This document shows positions 34,256-43,183 of a DNA stretch of 64,000 nt, piece after piece. The notes below the pieces were generated by a model. It had not been told where the DNA came from. It saw only the letters and a list, made by a program, of their open reading frames with translations, and searched no databases. Position 1 is the first letter of the stretch. Each line of letters starts with the position of its first letter. The translations under genes were made by a program, and so were the position numbers. The stretch is from Bacteroidales bacterium UBA2287 (GTDB taxonomy: Bacteria; Bacteroidota; Bacteroidia; Bacteroidales; Tenuifilaceae): positions 1 through 64,000 of the forward strand of contig DDWL01000029.1 in assembly GCA_002345675.1 (NCBI GenBank), in the 5' to 3' direction.

Positions 34256-35185
34256 ATGAAAAAAATTTACTTAACTATTACAAGAAGTTTAATTGTGCCA
34301 CTAATGTTAATTGGGATGGTACTATTCTTTAATGCTTGCGAAAAAGATGAAGCAATAATCGAAGAAGCAATAAACCAGGTTGAAGAACGTTTTGTAGTGA
34401 AAAATGGAGTAGTTCACTTTACAAGTATTGAAAGTTTTCAAAAAACAATTCAAGAAATTAAAGATTTTGGAAGCTACGATTTGGCTGAGTGGGAAAAAAG
34501 TAAAGGGATTGAATTTTCAATGAGAAAATTTCAGGACGAATTGGTTGAAACCGATGATAATTCAACACCTTCTGATTGGTTAATACCTGATCAAAAATTT
34601 GCAACCGTTGTAAATAAGGATGGTTTCTTTGCAATTGGCGACGAAATGCATTATATCACAAAAAGTAAGGAATATATTTACAAAACTGATGAAGATGTAG
34701 ATATTTTGAATATTGAATCAGGTAAGAATGAAAACATTACAGTTTTTAATATTGTTGATGGTTTATCTTCTAAAAATTGGTCAGATAAAATTTATTACTT
34801 TACACATTGGGAGTTTAATACACCAGAAAGTCATAAACACGAATCATTTAGAGTAATAGCTTACGGCTGGAGTAAAAGTTGGGCTGCTTATTGTTCAAAT
34901 GGACTTGGGTTAAAAGCTGAATTTAGAGAAAAGAAGTGGAATGGTTCATTATACTGGAGAAGTGCTCGATTTGACTATGTTGAAGTTTGTGGAACGGCGC
35001 GATATTATATAAATGGTACCCTATATGGACAATACAATTGTGATAGTGGAACTAATACGTCTAATGAGGATTGCTATATTGGCCAATATGTAGGTATAAT
35101 ACATACTGACTGGATTTACGGATCATTTTCATTTAGAATTTATAATGGAAATCCTACTCATCAATTTAACGAATCATGGTTTTAA
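34256..35185 (+). CDS. Hypothetical lipoprotein
   Basis: I do not recognise this 309-residue protein. The N-terminus is a lipoprotein signal (LMLIGMVLFFNAC, Cys28), so it should be lipid-anchored. The N-terminal third is helical (FTSIESFQKTIQEIKDF). The C-terminal half is beta-rich and aromatic, with several Cys (AAYCSN, VEVCGTARYY, YNCDSGTNTSNEDCY) that may form disulfides. Codon use is more AT-rich than in neighbouring genes and its flank is full of repeats, which suggests later acquisition. It overlaps the next gene by 10 bp and is the first gene of a four-gene operon. Confidence 0.8.
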   Translation: MKKIYLTITRSLIVPLMLIGMVLFFNACEKDEAIIEEAINQVEERFVVKNGVVHFTSIESFQKTIQEIKDFGSYDLAEWEKSKGIEFSMRKFQDELVETDDNSTPSDWLIPDQKFATVVNKDGFFAIGDEMHYITKSKEYIYKTDEDVDILNIESGKNENITVFNIVDGLSSKNWSDKIYYFTHWEFNTPESHKHESFRVIAYGWSKSWAAYCSNGLGLKAEFREKKWNGSLYWRSARFDYVEVCGTARYYINGTLYGQYNCDSGTNTSNEDCYIGQYVGIIHTDWIYGSFSFRIYNGNPTHQFNESWF

Positions 35186-36036
35186 AAAAGCTACATTTTT
35201 TATATTTTTTTCTAATATTATTTTTTATAACCTCCTGCTATAGGGAGTTTAACATCACACCACCGGCATGTACTAATTGTACAAAGCCGGTGGTGCTTTG
35301 CTTTATTTCGCCGGGTAATCCCATAAGAGCTTACGCAACAGTTACTGCACAGTTTGCTGGTTCGCAGCCGTATTCATCAATAATTTTTGATGGTCAAATA
35401 ATTTTGGCCGATAGCATTGGAAACTCAATTGAGTTAACTAAATCGAACGAAAATCAACGTTTATTCCATTATCAAGGAAATAATTTTGAAATAAAGCAAG
35501 GTTGGCTTTATACTTTAACTGTTGTAAGTAACAATGGTATTATTAGTACAGCCCATACAAGGGTTCCAAAAATAGCTGATAGTCTTATTTCTTTTAGTAT
35601 TATTGGCTTTAGAGAGGATGAGTATGGTTATAAATTGTATTCTACCAAAATTAAGTGGAACAAAAACACTAATTATAAAAACATAATTGGTTATTCTGAA
35701 TCCATTAGCGAAGACGAGATCCCAAATTCAATGTATTTAGACTATTATTTCTATTCTCCAATCAGTGAAAACAATATTGCTGAGCATTTTTATACTGAAT
35801 ACTGGAGGTATAAAACAATTGTTACTTTATTTACAATAAACGAACCTTTTAGTTCCTATTTGTCGGGTTATTTACTTTATAACGAATTTACCATGCTCGA
35901 TAAGTTCGATGATTTTTATGGAGTCTTTAACGGCATACTGCCCGAGTATACTAATTTCGATAACTCTCTTGGAGTTTTTGGAGCCTATGTAACCGACACC
36001 ATATCGGTTGTTAACCATTACCCATCGCCTTACTAA
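35176..36036 (+). CDS. DUF4249-like lipoprotein
   Basis: A 286-residue lipoprotein (lipobox FFITSC, Cys near residue 21). The layout fits DUF4249: a beta-sandwich N-terminal half with KPVVLCFISPGNPIRAYATVTAQFAG, DGQIILADSIGNSIEL and WLYTLTVVSNNGIISTAHTRVPK, followed by a variable C-terminal part. DUF4249 proteins are typical partners of TonB-dependent receptors in Bacteroidota and are thought to be surface lipoproteins. The receptor lies two genes downstream. It overlaps the preceding gene by 10 bp. Confidence 0.8.
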   Translation: MVLKKLHFLYFFLILFFITSCYREFNITPPACTNCTKPVVLCFISPGNPIRAYATVTAQFAGSQPYSSIIFDGQIILADSIGNSIELTKSNENQRLFHYQGNNFEIKQGWLYTLTVVSNNGIISTAHTRVPKIADSLISFSIIGFREDEYGYKLYSTKIKWNKNTNYKNIIGYSESISEDEIPNSMYLDYYFYSPISENNIAEHFYTEYWRYKTIVTLFTINEPFSSYLSGYLLYNEFTMLDKFDDFYGVFNGILPEYTNFDNSLGVFGAYVTDTISVVNHYPSPY

Positions 36037-36039
36037 AGT

Positions 36040-36672
36040 ATGAAGTTTAATTTTTTTGTTCCCATTACTATTATTGCAGGGATGGTGCTATTGCTGGGTT
36101 CTTGCGCAGTTTCGCACCAACCCATTAGTTTAAGTCAGGTTAAACTAACCGATAGCATTGGCTTTGCAAACTATATTACAATAACCTATTCGAACGACAA
36201 TATTTTGCTGCTTACCAGCAACACAAGGGCAGCCAAAAAGGCCGAACGGAAAGATTTAAAGTTTTACCCAATTTGTATACACAATTCAGGTGTCGATACT
36301 TTTTATATAGACAACAGTAGGGCAGAGGCTTTTGTCGATTTTGAGCCAGCTCCCATTGTCGAAAAACCTACCTATTATAAAAAGGTAAAGCAAAAACCTG
36401 CTTACCACCTAATTGGAATTGGAATTGCCTTAATTTACTATTTCCCGCCAAGTAGTCACGGATTTCATTTTCTACCCGAAAACCCTACAGGAGTTTATAT
36501 TCCATGGGCTATTTATAGTATGATAAAGGCTCGTAAGGCTAATAAATTACTTTACAGCGATTTTAATAAACTCGACATATTTGGTAAAAAGGTACCACCA
36601 GGCGAAAGTATTAGCGGAATTATTTGTGTTAAAACCAATAAAACTGGGAGTCTGGTAATTCGCTTCAACTAA
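36040..36672 (+). CDS. Hypothetical lipoprotein of the receptor operon
   Basis: A 210-residue protein with a lipoprotein signal (MVLLLGSCAVS, Cys about 22). No family is recognised. It has a beta-rich N-terminal part (ITITYSNDNILLLTSN), a hydrophobic segment (HLIGIGIALIYYFPPSS, about residues 123-139) and a C-terminal beta-rich end (GESISGIICVKTNKTGSLVIRFN). The gaps to the DUF4249 gene (3 bp) and to the TonB receptor gene (6 bp) put it in the operon. Confidence 0.78.
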   Translation: MKFNFFVPITIIAGMVLLLGSCAVSHQPISLSQVKLTDSIGFANYITITYSNDNILLLTSNTRAAKKAERKDLKFYPICIHNSGVDTFYIDNSRAEAFVDFEPAPIVEKPTYYKKVKQKPAYHLIGIGIALIYYFPPSSHGFHFLPENPTGVYIPWAIYSMIKARKANKLLYSDFNKLDIFGKKVPPGESISGIICVKTNKTGSLVIRFN

Positions 36673-36678
36673 ATTTTT

Positions 36679-39069
36679 ATGTGCAAAAAAATACTGTTGC
36701 TTTGCGTTTTTCTGTTTATGGCAGGGAGTTTAATTTTTGCCCAGCCATTTTTCTTTGTGGTAACGGGCGAGGTGGTTGATGAGGTAACCGACCTCGAACT
36801 TAAAGGAGCAACCATAAGCATTCCCGAAATGGGTAAGGTTTTTCGAACCGATGCTAATGGGAAATTTCGGTTTGCCTTAACCAAAGGGCAATATAAGGTT
36901 GTTATAGAAAAGGAAGAGTACTTACCCACAACAATTTTGCTCAACTTAAGGCGCGATACTTTTATGCTGGTGTTGCTTAAATCCGAGATTAAGCATACCG
37001 TTTTACACGAAGTTAGAATTGTTGCCAATAAAAAGGTTATGGTTAACGAAGCAAAACCCGGGCTAACAACCATTTCGCAGCTCGAAATGCAAAATTTACC
37101 AACTCTTGGCGGCGAAAAGGATATTATAAAGGGAATTCAAACCCTTCCGGGTGTTCAGCAGGCTAACGAGGGTTCTGCTGGATTGGTTGTTAGGGGCGGT
37201 TCGCCCGACCAAAATCTTTACCTAATCGATAATGTGAAAATTTACAACACAAACCATGGGTTTGGCCTGCTTTCGTCGTACAACCCCGCAATGGTAAAAG
37301 GCGTCGATTTTTATCGGGGCGGTTTTCCTGCTCGTTACGGTGGTCTCGTTTCGTCGGTAATTGATGTAAAAACTAAAGATGCTGTTGCCGAAAAGTTCGA
37401 TGGGTATGTCGATTTGGGTATAATTTCAAGTTCGGCAACTGTTTCCTCGAAGCTTCCATATAATGGTGGCATTATTGTTTCAGGGCGAAGAACATTTTTG
37501 GACCTTATTTCGAAAATTGATGATGACTTCTACTTATTACCATACTTTTTTTACGACCTCTCGGCAAAGTATATTTATAGCAATAAAAAGCATTCGGTTA
37601 GCCTACTATTTTCAACGTCCGATGATAAAATGCCCTTTAAGGAAGTTAGCCAAAATGGGAGTATTAAGGAGGAAAAGTTTACATCTCTTTGGGGAACAAA
37701 TGTAATTTCTGCCTCAAGTAACTATACAATTAGCCCAAAAGCAGCAAATCATTTTCAGGTTTTTTATTCGAGTTACCGTTTAAGTAATATTGATGAATTG
37801 ATTGCCGAGGATCAAATTTCCAGCTATTTGACTAAATTCAAATCGGGCATTTCGAGTTTTGGGGCAAGCAACACTTTTAATTTTACGGTTCTCGATAGTG
37901 TCAATTTTTCAGTTGGAGGGATTATACTGCACAATAGTTACAAACCAGCCGAAATACGTGGAAAGGAGGGGCTAAATTCAATTTCTTACTCTTTTATAAA
38001 ACCAACAACGGTTATCGAAACGGGTCTTTTTGCCGATGCAACAGTTAAGTTGCCTTTTGGTTTCTCGGTTGTTCCTGGTATTCGGTTCGATATTTTCAAG
38101 TATTCCGAAAAAACATCTCCCTTTTGGCAGCTTCGCTTAATTGCTCAAAAAAAGATTTTTAATGACAACTACTTAAAAGCTTCGTACACCGAAACGGTTC
38201 AAGCATCGCACTATTTATCGAATACCGGAATGGGTATGCCAGTTGATGTTTGGCTACCATCTTCACATAATTTACCAGAACAAAAAAGTAAGCAGGTTAC
38301 AATGGGAGGATATTTCGACCTAAAAGGCATTACGGTTACTGCAGAGGTTTTTTATAAGGAAATGAGTAATATAATTTCGTACAAGGATGGGTATAGTTCT
38401 ACCGACATTTTTCAAAGCTATTTAAATACCGATTTAAGTTATAAAAGCATTGTAACACAGGGAAATGGCGTGGCAAAGGGATTAGAACTTTTTGTCGAGA
38501 AGTCGAGTGGAAAACATACAGGTTGGGTTAGTTATACACTCTCGTGGTCCGAGAATAAATTCGACGAGTTGAATAATGGAGTTTCATTCTGGTCGCCTTA
38601 CGATAGACGGCATGTATTGAATATTACATATGCTCAGCGTATTAGTAAAAAATGGCGAATTGATATTAACTGGCAGTTTATGTCGGGGCAACCCGTAACT
38701 CTTCCAATTTACTACTACGTAGTCGATAATACGGAAATAATTCAGGGTAACAGTTTGCCAGTTCCTGATGGACGGAATACACTTGTATGGGGATATGGGG
38801 CTCGAAATAATGCTCGTATGGTTTCGATGCACCATTTAGATTTTAATATTAAGCGTGAAATTAAAACCAGCAAGTTTAAAGGTTCTGTTGATATTGGGTG
38901 CTATAACGTTTATAACCGAAAAAATCCATACTTCTACTACGGAAAGTTAGAGTATAATACTGATGGAACAGTGTATGGTGCAATTAAGGGTGTTTCGCTT
39001 TTCCCAGCGATTCCTTACATTAGTATAAAATGGTATCCAACAAGCACTTTCAAGAGTAAAAAACTATAA
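36679..39069 (+). CDS. TonB-dependent receptor with carboxypeptidase-like N-terminal domain
   Basis: A 796-residue outer-membrane receptor. After the signal peptide (about 1-21) comes a CarboxypepD_reg-like domain (about 28-100; TGEVVDEVTDLELKGATISIPE). The plug domain covers about 120-230 (DIIKGIQTLPGVQQANEGSAGLVVRGGSPDQNLYLIDNVKIYN). The 22-strand beta-barrel runs to the C-terminus. It has no SusD partner; the DUF4249 lipoprotein upstream is the likely accessory, so it falls outside classical polysaccharide-utilisation loci. The substrate is unknown. The last 6 bp overlap the convergent polymerase gene. Confidence 0.92.
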   Translation: MCKKILLLCVFLFMAGSLIFAQPFFFVVTGEVVDEVTDLELKGATISIPEMGKVFRTDANGKFRFALTKGQYKVVIEKEEYLPTTILLNLRRDTFMLVLLKSEIKHTVLHEVRIVANKKVMVNEAKPGLTTISQLEMQNLPTLGGEKDIIKGIQTLPGVQQANEGSAGLVVRGGSPDQNLYLIDNVKIYNTNHGFGLLSSYNPAMVKGVDFYRGGFPARYGGLVSSVIDVKTKDAVAEKFDGYVDLGIISSSATVSSKLPYNGGIIVSGRRTFLDLISKIDDDFYLLPYFFYDLSAKYIYSNKKHSVSLLFSTSDDKMPFKEVSQNGSIKEEKFTSLWGTNVISASSNYTISPKAANHFQVFYSSYRLSNIDELIAEDQISSYLTKFKSGISSFGASNTFNFTVLDSVNFSVGGIILHNSYKPAEIRGKEGLNSISYSFIKPTTVIETGLFADATVKLPFGFSVVPGIRFDIFKYSEKTSPFWQLRLIAQKKIFNDNYLKASYTETVQASHYLSNTGMGMPVDVWLPSSHNLPEQKSKQVTMGGYFDLKGITVTAEVFYKEMSNIISYKDGYSSTDIFQSYLNTDLSYKSIVTQGNGVAKGLELFVEKSSGKHTGWVSYTLSWSENKFDELNNGVSFWSPYDRRHVLNITYAQRISKKWRIDINWQFMSGQPVTLPIYYYVVDNTEIIQGNSLPVPDGRNTLVWGYGARNNARMVSMHHLDFNIKREIKTSKFKGSVDIGCYNVYNRKNPYFYYGKLEYNTDGTVYGAIKGVSLFPAIPYISIKWYPTSTFKSKKL

Positions 39070-40530
39070 AGGATTTTCTTTCTTCTCCTTTGTAATTGTT
39101 ACAAGCGATTTAATATACTCTTTGTCTTTACATTTTGTGAGGTTTAGCTCCAATCCCAATTTCACCATTAGTTCAAAACCCTCATCGAAGTTATTATGAA
39201 TTTTTCCATCGAGAATGGCATCTTTAATGGCATCTTTTATTAAGCCTACAGGCTTACTGGGGGTTATTCCAAACATTACCATTATCATTTCGCCAGTAAT
39301 GGGTGGCTGAAAATTTCGAACGGCATCGCGCTCCTCAATCTCAACCATTTTTCGCTTAACCAGCTGAAGGTTTTCCATGTACCTCCGAACTTTTGTGTCG
39401 TTTTTCGAGGTAATATCGGCTTCGCAAAGCATTAAAAGGTCGTCAACGTCGTCGCCAGCATCGAAAAGCAATCGGCGAACCGCCGAATCGGTAACTTCGT
39501 CCTGCGAAAGCACAATTGGTCGTAAGTGAAGTAGAACGAGTTTTTGCACATACTTCATTTTCTCATTAAGCGGAAGCTTAAGGTTACGAAATATGGTTGG
39601 AACCATTTTGGCCCCAAGAAATTCGTGCCCGTGAAAGGTCCAGCCTTGTCCATCAATGTACTTTTTGGTTGCAGGTTTGGCAATGTCGTGAAGCACAGCT
39701 GCCCAGCGAAGCCAAAGGTTGTCGGACATTTTGGCAAGGTTATCGAGAACTTGTAATGTATGGAAAAAATTATCCTTATGCTCTTGGTTTCCAACTTTGT
39801 CGACACCTTTAAGGCGTAAAAATTCGGGAAAGAATTCTACTAAAAGTCCAGTTTGCTCCATTAGCAAAAATCCATCCGATGGCCTCGAGGCCATAAGCAT
39901 TTTATTTACCTCGTCGGTAATTCGCTCGTACGAAACAATTTTTAACCGTTTGCTGTTGCGTTTAATCGACTGAAATGTTGGCCCATCAATGTCGAACCTC
40001 AGTTGCGTTGCAAATCGAACTGCTCGCACCATGCGCAATGGGTCGTCGGAAAATGTTTGGTCGGGTTCGAGTGGCGTTTTAATAATTCGGTTTTCAATGT
40101 CGCCTAAACCGTTAAATGGGTCAACAAGTTCTCCGTAATTTTTTGGATGAAGGCTTATGGCAAGCGCATTCATAGTGAAATCGCGTCGTAGCTGGTCGTC
40201 CTTTATTGTACCATCTTCAACAATAGGTTTGCGAGAGTCTTCGCGGTACGACTCCTTACGGGCACCAACAAATTCAATATCCCAACCATCGTGCTTCAGC
40301 TGCGCTGTTCCAAAGTTCTTAAAAACAGTGACTTTCGTGTTCTTTAACCGTTTGCTTACCTCTTGTGCCAGTTCAATGCCCGATCCCTGTATAACTATAT
40401 CGATGTCCTTCGATTTTCGGTTTAAAAAAATATCGCGAACAAACCCACCAATTACAAATACTGGCTTGTCCATTTCGCCTGCAACTTTGGATATAACCGT
40501 AAATATTTTCTCGTTTAAATGCTCTTTCAT
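39064..40530 (-). CDS. CCA tRNA nucleotidyltransferase/poly(A) polymerase family protein with HD domain
   Basis: A 488-residue class II nucleotidyltransferase. The head has the GGFVRD loop and the catalytic DIDIV carboxylates (about residues 28-47). Then come the RRDFTMNALA segment, the FSDDPLRMVRAVRFA motif and a C-terminal HD domain (HDIAKPATKKY). The family either adds CCA to tRNA 3' ends or polyadenylates RNA. The HD domain and Bacteroidota context favour tRNA CCA addition or repair. It stands alone between the receptor operon and thioredoxin. Confidence 0.88.
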   Translation of the reverse strand: MKEHLNEKIFTVISKVAGEMDKPVFVIGGFVRDIFLNRKSKDIDIVIQGSGIELAQEVSKRLKNTKVTVFKNFGTAQLKHDGWDIEFVGARKESYREDSRKPIVEDGTIKDDQLRRDFTMNALAISLHPKNYGELVDPFNGLGDIENRIIKTPLEPDQTFSDDPLRMVRAVRFATQLRFDIDGPTFQSIKRNSKRLKIVSYERITDEVNKMLMASRPSDGFLLMEQTGLLVEFFPEFLRLKGVDKVGNQEHKDNFFHTLQVLDNLAKMSDNLWLRWAAVLHDIAKPATKKYIDGQGWTFHGHEFLGAKMVPTIFRNLKLPLNEKMKYVQKLVLLHLRPIVLSQDEVTDSAVRRLLFDAGDDVDDLLMLCEADITSKNDTKVRRYMENLQLVKRKMVEIEERDAVRNFQPPITGEMIMVMFGITPSKPVGLIKDAIKDAILDGKIHNNFDEGFELMVKLGLELNLTKCKDKEYIKSLVTITKEKKENPL

Positions 40531-40709
40531 TTTTTATGACAAATTGCTTATTACCCTGACAAAATTACAACTTATTAGAGATTATTTTGTTCTTAAATGA
40601 AGTTCTGTCGTGTTTCTGAACAAATATAACCATGTTTTGTTTCTGGAATAAAGATTGTATTTAAATATGTACAAATGTAAATATGTTAATAATTTAAAAT
40701 AAAAAGATC

Positions 40710-41066
40710 ATGATTGAGCATTTAACAATGGATACTTTTAAGCAAAAAGTATTTGATTTTGAGAAGAATACCGAATGGAAATTCGAAGGTGGAAAGCCTG
40801 CTATTATCGACTTTTACGCCGACTGGTGTGGACCATGCAAAATGGTTGCTCCAATACTCGAGGAACTATCGAAGGAGTTCGATGGAAAGCTCGATATTTA
40901 CAAGGTTGACACCGAAAACGAGCAAGAACTGGCAGCCATGTTTGGCATAAAAAGTATTCCGTCGTTGCTTTTCATTCCAGTTAACGATAAGCCACAAATG
41001 GCTCAGGGCGCTTTACCCAAAGAGTCGTTTAAGCAAGCTTTTAAGGATGTTCTTAATATCGAATAA
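40710..41066 (+). CDS. trxA: Thioredoxin
   Basis: A 118-residue cytoplasmic thioredoxin. The redox motif is DWCGPCKM with C40 and C43, and the cis-proline is in GIKSIPSLLF. The N-terminal extension IEHLTMDTFKQKVFDFEKNTEW is common in Bacteroidota forms. It reduces protein disulfides using thioredoxin reductase, which is not in the window. The gene stands alone and ends in a strong terminator. Confidence 0.93.
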   Translation: MIEHLTMDTFKQKVFDFEKNTEWKFEGGKPAIIDFYADWCGPCKMVAPILEELSKEFDGKLDIYKVDTENEQELAAMFGIKSIPSLLFIPVNDKPQMAQGALPKESFKQAFKDVLNIE

Positions 41067-41081
41067 ATTTCATTCTTAAAT

Positions 41082-41125
41082 AAAAGCAAAAAGCCTGATC
41101 TCGAAACGATCAGGCTTTTGCTTTT
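41082..41125 (+). terminator. Intrinsic terminator after thioredoxin
   Basis: Perfect 18-bp stem AAAAGCAAAAAGCCTGATC (41082-41100) with its complement up to 41125, loop TCGAAAC. A-run and T-run at both sides. Confidence 0.92.
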
Positions 41126-41170
41126 ATAATAATCAGGTTCGATGTAAGACTAAACATCAAATTTCTGCTT

Positions 41171-41325
41171 AATAAGGTAATAAGGTTTTTTTTGAAGTAG
41201 AAGTTATAGTTACTAAGGTTGAAAATATTTGAATAAGGTTTTTTAAACGACATAAAACCTTATTGTTCTTCAAAAAACCTTAGTAAAAAACTATCTCCGA
41301 TTGTTTTTTACCTTATTCCCTTATT
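41171..41325. repeat. Nested palindromic element, copy A
   Basis: Three nested inverted pairs around 41248: AATAAGGTAATAAGGTT (41171-41187) with ACCTTATTCCCTTATT (41310-41325); TACTAAGGTT (41211-41220) with AACCTTAGTA (41276-41285); AATAAGGTTTT (41232-41242) with AAAACCTTATT (41254-41264). It occupies most of the 305-bp gap 41067-41371, which has no gene. Copy B is at 44596-44754. Both are followed by a TCGAACTCAGGTT/TCAAACTCACGTT-like stretch. Confidence 0.85.
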
Positions 41326-41371
41326 TATGCATTTAGTTAAATTACGTCGAACTCAGGTTGAAATTTACTGT

Positions 41372-42364
41372 TTAAGCCTGCGAAATGGCTACAGCTACAG
41401 CCACCGAAGCGCCAACCATTGGGTTGTTACCCATTCCAATTAATCCCATCATTTCAACGTGTGCGGGAACCGATGATGATCCAGCAAACTGAGCATCGGA
41501 GTGCATACGACCCATTGTGTCGGTCATACCATACGAGGCAGGACCAGCAGCCATATTGTCGGGGTGTAAAGTGCGACCTGTGCCACCACCCGAAGCAACT
41601 GAGAAATACTTTTTGCCCTGCTCAATGCATTCTTTTTTATAGGTACCAGCAACAGGGTGCTGGAAACGGGTAGGGTTGGTGGAGTTTCCGGTTATTGAAA
41701 CATCAACGCCTTCAACGTGCATAATTGCAACACCTTCACGAACATCGTCGGCACCATAGCAGTTTACCTTTGCTTTGTCGCCAGTTGAGTACGCCTTACG
41801 AGCAACTTCGTTTAGTTTGCCAGTTGCGTAGTCGAACTGTGTTTGAACGTAGGTAAAGCCGTTAACACGAGCAATAATTTTTGCAGCATCCTTACCCAAT
41901 CCGTTTAAAATAACTCTTAAGGGTTCTTTACGAACTCGGTTAGCCGATTTGGCAATGCCAATGGCACCTTCGGCAGCAGCAAACGACTCGTGACCAGCTA
42001 AAAATGCGAAGCATTTAGTTTCCTCGCGAAGAAGCATTGCAGCAAGATTGCCATGTCCAATGCCTACTTTGCGGTCGTCGGCAACGGAACCTGGAATGCA
42101 AAAAGCCTGAAGACCTTCGCCTAAGGTAGCAGCAATTTCGGCAGCGTTTGTTTGCCCTTTCTTTATAGCAATTGCAGCACCTACAGTGTAGGCCCACATA
42201 GCGTTATCGAATGCAATAGGCTGTATGTCTTTTACAATTTTAAATACATCGACACCTTTATTGTCGCAAATTTTCTTGGCTTCTTCAATAGAAAAAATAC
42301 CATGCGAATTAAGCACTTTGTTAATTTGATCAATTCGTCTATCGTAACTTTCAAATAATGGCAT
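41372..42364 (-). CDS. GGGtGRT family protein
   Basis: A 330-residue protein of the conserved but uncharacterised GGGtGRT family, named for SVASGGGTGRTLHPDN (G259-T265 here). Other conserved parts are FAFLAGHESFAAAEGAIG and the glycine-rich C-terminal MMGLIGMGNNPMVGASVAVAVAIS. No signal or membrane helix, so it is probably cytoplasmic. The role is unknown. It is cotranscribed with a NifU-like protein gene 12 bp upstream, and the pair is usual in anaerobes. A GGAGGAG Shine-Dalgarno precedes it, rare in this window. Confidence 0.88.
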   Translation of the reverse strand: MPLFESYDRRIDQINKVLNSHGIFSIEEAKKICDNKGVDVFKIVKDIQPIAFDNAMWAYTVGAAIAIKKGQTNAAEIAATLGEGLQAFCIPGSVADDRKVGIGHGNLAAMLLREETKCFAFLAGHESFAAAEGAIGIAKSANRVRKEPLRVILNGLGKDAAKIIARVNGFTYVQTQFDYATGKLNEVARKAYSTGDKAKVNCYGADDVREGVAIMHVEGVDVSITGNSTNPTRFQHPVAGTYKKECIEQGKKYFSVASGGGTGRTLHPDNMAAGPASYGMTDTMGRMHSDAQFAGSSSVPAHVEMMGLIGMGNNPMVGASVAVAVAISQA

Positions 42365-42370
42365 TTTAAT

Positions 42371-42377
42371 CTCCTCC
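42371..42377 (-). promoter_or_regulatory. Strong Shine-Dalgarno before the GGGtGRT gene
   Basis: GGAGGAG on the coding strand, 6 bp before the ATG at 42364, beginning right at the stop codon of the upstream gene. Most genes here have none, so it may boost or couple translation. Confidence 0.75.
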
Positions 42378-43069
42378 TATTCTTTACGTGGATCAATAAC
42401 TTTTACTGCTTCGTCAATACGGCCGTATTTACCTGTAGCTTTTTGCAAAGCTTCGTTGGCATCGGTGCCGGCTTTAATCATGTCCATCATGCGGCCAAGG
42501 CTAACGAATTCGTAACCAATAATTTCGCTATCCTTGTCGAGTCCAATTTTGGTAACATAGCCTTCGGCCATTTCGAGGTAGCGAGGGCCTTTTGCAACGG
42601 TTCCGTACATGGTGCCAATTACGCTACGAAGTCCTTTACCCAAGTCTTCGAGTCCAGCACCAATAGGCAAGCCGCCTTCGGAAAACGCGGTTTGGGTACG
42701 GCCATAAACAATTTGTAAAAACAGTTCGCGCATGGCGGTATTAATGGCATCGCAAACAAGGTCGGTATTTAGCGCTTCGAGTATGGTTTTACCAGGTAGA
42801 ATTTCGGAAGCCATAGCAGCCGAGTGTGTCATTCCCGAGCAACCAATGGTTTCGACTAAAGCCTCTTGAATAATGCCCTCCTTTACATTTAGGGTAAGTT
42901 TACAAGCACCCTGCTGTGGAGCGCACCAACCCACACCATGGGTTAGTCCCGAAATGTCCTTTACCTCTTTGGCTTTTACCCATTTTCCTTCTTCGGGTAT
43001 GGGTGCCGAGCCATGATTTGCACCCTGTGCAACGCAAATCATTCCCTTAACTTCGTGTGAATAAATCAT
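42377..43069 (-). CDS. NifU-like/iron-sulfur scaffold-like protein (partner of GGGtGRT)
   Basis: A 230-residue protein that databases usually label as iron-sulfur cluster assembly scaffold. Cysteines at C12, C49, C56, C77 (ETIGCSGMTHSA) and C106 are candidate ligands. The N-terminal half has a NifU/IscU-like sheet (GACKLTLNVKEGIIQEALVETIGCSG), and the C-terminal part has LEMAEGYVTKIGL. Unlike IscU it has no adjacent IscS. The GGGtGRT gene follows 12 bp downstream, so the two form a small operon of unknown function. Confidence 0.8.
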   Translation of the reverse strand: MIYSHEVKGMICVAQGANHGSAPIPEEGKWVKAKEVKDISGLTHGVGWCAPQQGACKLTLNVKEGIIQEALVETIGCSGMTHSAAMASEILPGKTILEALNTDLVCDAINTAMRELFLQIVYGRTQTAFSEGGLPIGAGLEDLGKGLRSVIGTMYGTVAKGPRYLEMAEGYVTKIGLDKDSEIIGYEFVSLGRMMDMIKAGTDANEALQKATGKYGRIDEAVKVIDPRKE

Positions 43070-43183
43070 ACAATTATTGTTAAATTAAACGTAAAATTCA
43101 ATACTTAAAAAAAGAGAATTAAATAATCTCAAATTGACTAAATATGCGAGTTGTAATATGAAAACCTACCAGTCGGTATGGAA

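Noticed and set aside
42377..43069. Part of a nitrogen-fixation cluster
   Set aside because: The NifU-like label is generic. No nif genes are nearby.
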